64,000 nt of DNA from CBDIBC01 sp965276635. GTDB taxonomy: Bacteria > Actinomycetota > Acidimicrobiia > Acidimicrobiales > Palsa-688. Made by a program: the position numbers and the translations under genes. The stretch lies in the NCBI GenBank assembly GCA_965276635.1, contig CBDIBC010000005.1:1798001-1862000 (forward strand), read 5' to 3'. The notes under the pieces were generated by a model, which made no database searches, was not told the DNA's origin, and worked only from the letters and a program-made list of their open reading frames with translations. Positions 62,671 through 64,000 of this stretch are shown piece by piece. Position 1 is the first letter of the stretch. Every line of letters begins with the position of its first letter.

Positions 62671-63330
62671 TCAGCGCGAGCGCTGCGCCAGTCGGTCCCG
62701 CTCCAGGATCCGGTAGCGCCGGTCGGTCTGGTCGATCCAACCCAGGCGCACGAAGGCGGCGATGGCTTTGTTCACCCGCTCCCTGGACGCGCCCACCAAC
62801 CCGGCCAGCTCCTCCTGGGTGATGGGGAGCTGGAACTCGTCGGACGGGCCCGCCAGCTCCAGGAGCCGCTTGGCCGTGCGGCCGGTGACGTCGAGGAAGA
62901 CGGCGTCGGCCAGGGCCGAGTCGGTGGAGCGCAGCCGCTGGGCCAGGAGGCTCACGACCTCCCACAGCAGCTGCGGGCGGGCATCGAGCGACGCCCGCAC
63001 GAGGGCGTAGGGCACCCCGACCAGATCTGATGTCTCCAGGGCGCGAGCCGACGCCGAGCGCTCCCCCTGATCGAACAGCGGCATCTCCCCGAACAGGTCA
63101 CCTGCCTCCATCAACGCGACCAACGACTCGCGGCCGTCGGGTGAGCGCCGCCCGATGGCAATGCGACCGGAGCGCACCACGAACAGCTCGGCGGCCTGGT
63201 CCCCCTCGGTGAAGACCGCCCGGTTCCGGTCGTAGGTGACCGAGCGCGACGATGCCACCAGCCGCTGCAGGGCCTCCTGATCGAATGCCGAGAAGAGATC
63301 GGATTGCGCGAGTAGTGAGAGATCGTCCAT
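62671..63330 (-). CDS. Crp/Fnr-family transcriptional regulator
   Basis: 219 residues from ATG 63330. The N-terminal cyclic-nucleotide-binding domain includes AVFTEGDQAAELFVVRSGRIAIGRR and GDLFGEMPLFDQGERSASARALE (phosphate-binding cassette with GEM and R-S-A). The C-terminal winged helix is LPITQEELAGLVGASRERVNKAIAAFVRLGWI. It resembles mycobacterial Crp (Rv3676-type) in plan. Divergent from carD, so it may autoregulate the shared 180-base region. Confidence 0.9.
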   Translation of the reverse strand: MDDLSLLAQSDLFSAFDQEALQRLVASSRSVTYDRNRAVFTEGDQAAELFVVRSGRIAIGRRSPDGRESLVALMEAGDLFGEMPLFDQGERSASARALETSDLVGVPYALVRASLDARPQLLWEVVSLLAQRLRSTDSALADAVFLDVTGRTAKRLLELAGPSDEFQLPITQEELAGLVGASRERVNKAIAAFVRLGWIDQTDRRYRILERDRLAQRSR

Positions 63331-63514
63331 GGCCGTACCGCAGAATACAGGCCGAGCGCCAGGCGGTCTCAGGGTGTGGGGCACCGGTGCGCCTGCGTGT
63401 GGGGCGACGGCCGGCGTCGGGTACCCTGGGATGCACGCCGCAGCTGCACTGCCTCTGGAGAGCCGGTCCCGTGGAACACCATGCTTCTTGACACCCTGCT
63501 TCTGGACATGCGCC
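63331..63514. other. Divergent intergenic region between crp and carD
   Basis: About 180 bases. TTGACA at 63488-63493 is a good -35-like hexamer but the expected -10 position falls on the carD start, so the carD promoter is not fixed. No Crp-type palindrome (TGTGA-N6-TCACA) was recognised. Confidence 0.4.
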
Positions 63515-63994
63515 ATGCCGTTTGACGTGGGGGACAAGGTCGTCTACCCGCACCACGGCGCCGCAGTGGTCGAGCGTCGGGAGTACAAAGAGGCGTTCGG
63601 CGAGAAGAAGGAGTATCTCGTCCTGCGCCTGGCCTACGGCGACCTGACACTGATGGTCCCGTCGGACAACACCGACGAGGTCGGCCTGCGCGAGGTCATC
63701 AACGACGAAGAGGTCGAGGAGGTCTTCGCTGTCCTGGGCAAGAAGGACGTCCGGATGCCGACCAACTGGTCCCGCCGGTACAAGAACCATGTCGAGAAGC
63801 TGAAGTCCGGCGACATCTACCAGGTGGCCGAGGTGGTGCGGAACCTGTCGAACCGGGACAAGGAGAAGGGGCTCTCGGCCGGCGAGAAGCGCATGCTGAA
63901 CCGGGCCCGCCAGATCCTCGTGTCCGAGCTCACCTTCGCCATCGGCGTGTCGGAGGAAGACGCAGAGAAGAAGCTCGACGAGGCGCTGCCCTAG
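63515..63994 (+). CDS. carD: RNA polymerase-binding transcription factor CarD
   Basis: 159 residues, complete. MPFDVGDKVVYPHHGAAVVE starts the Tudor-like RNA polymerase interaction domain. KKEYLVLRL and MVPSDNTDEVGLR follow, with the C-terminal helical DNA-binding part containing MPTNWSRRYKNHVEKLKSGD and EKRMLNRARQILVSEL. The Trp of NWSRR is the residue that wedges into the open complex. It stabilises promoter open complexes at many genes including rRNA. Confidence 0.95.
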   Translation: MPFDVGDKVVYPHHGAAVVERREYKEAFGEKKEYLVLRLAYGDLTLMVPSDNTDEVGLREVINDEEVEEVFAVLGKKDVRMPTNWSRRYKNHVEKLKSGDIYQVAEVVRNLSNRDKEKGLSAGEKRMLNRARQILVSELTFAIGVSEEDAEKKLDEALP

Positions 63995-64000
63995 CGGGCA

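Noticed and set aside
63488..63516. carD promoter based on TTGACA at 63488
   Set aside because: The matching -10 would overlap the start codon and does not resemble a -10 box.

Overview
The window is high-GC actinobacterial DNA. The gene order of the right half (DUF2342 metalloprotease, tilS, hpt, ftsH, folE, folP, folB, folK, panC, coaX, lysS, clpC, radA, disA, carD) follows, from memory, the conserved order around Rv3626c-Rv3583c of Mycobacterium tuberculosis. A SigR/RsrA-type pair, DUF2342, CarD and a proteasome-era actinobacterial gene set support Actinomycetota. The secreted GYWLVASDGGVFSFGDA-type repeats and an S53 peptidase point, by inference only, to the class Acidimicrobiia.

Layout. 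(1) 1-4.2 kb: a DUF559 protein fragment, a decayed N-acetylmuramoyl-L-alanine amidase, holB, a deleted LuxR-type response regulator and dacA. (2) 4.2-10.4 kb: an IS1380-family element with 13-bp inverted repeats and a 5-bp target duplication. Its transposase is split by a 4.5-kb three-gene Tn554-like transposon (tnpA-tnpB-tnpC). The IS itself sits in the winged-helix part of an already decayed OmpR-type response regulator. (3) 10.8-14.2 kb: a lipoprotein, a PPOX-class flavin protein, and a tyrosine integrase that ends beside the 5' half of a tRNA-Thr. (4) 14.2-28.4 kb: an island bounded by two ~780-bp copies of integrase plus tRNA-Thr 5' half. Its left part is a graveyard of toxin-antitoxin, NERD, AlbA_2-like and excisionase remnants with two intact TA modules. 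Its right part is an intact-looking, TPP-riboswitch-controlled seven-gene thiamine operon (thiE-thiO-thiS-thiG-thiE/tenI-thiD-tenA), although thiE appears frameshifted at its extreme N terminus. The intact tRNA-Thr(CGT) closes the island. (5) 28.7-41 kb: ordinary chromosomal genes (rsgA, P450, a secreted repeat/serine-hydrolase protein, S53 peptidase, CBS, GNAT, epoxide hydrolase, glycerophosphodiesterase, gpsA, a MerR-like regulator). (6) 41-64 kb: the conserved housekeeping block. It holds redox sigma factor and zinc anti-sigma, tRNA-Ile lysidine synthesis, purine salvage, FtsH, the folate operon (with a phosphatase-like protein lacking the catalytic Cys), pantothenate and NAD synthesis, lysS, a prenyl diphosphate synthase, clpC, radA, disA, a Crp-family regulator and carD.

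Frameshifts and nonsense codons are dense in the first 28 kb and essentially absent from 28.7 kb onward. I therefore read them as real decay in accessory DNA rather than uniform sequencing error. The most interesting structures are the transposon-in-IS-in-regulator nest, whose ends can be read to the base, and the tandem integrase/tRNA-Thr arrangement carrying the thiamine operon.
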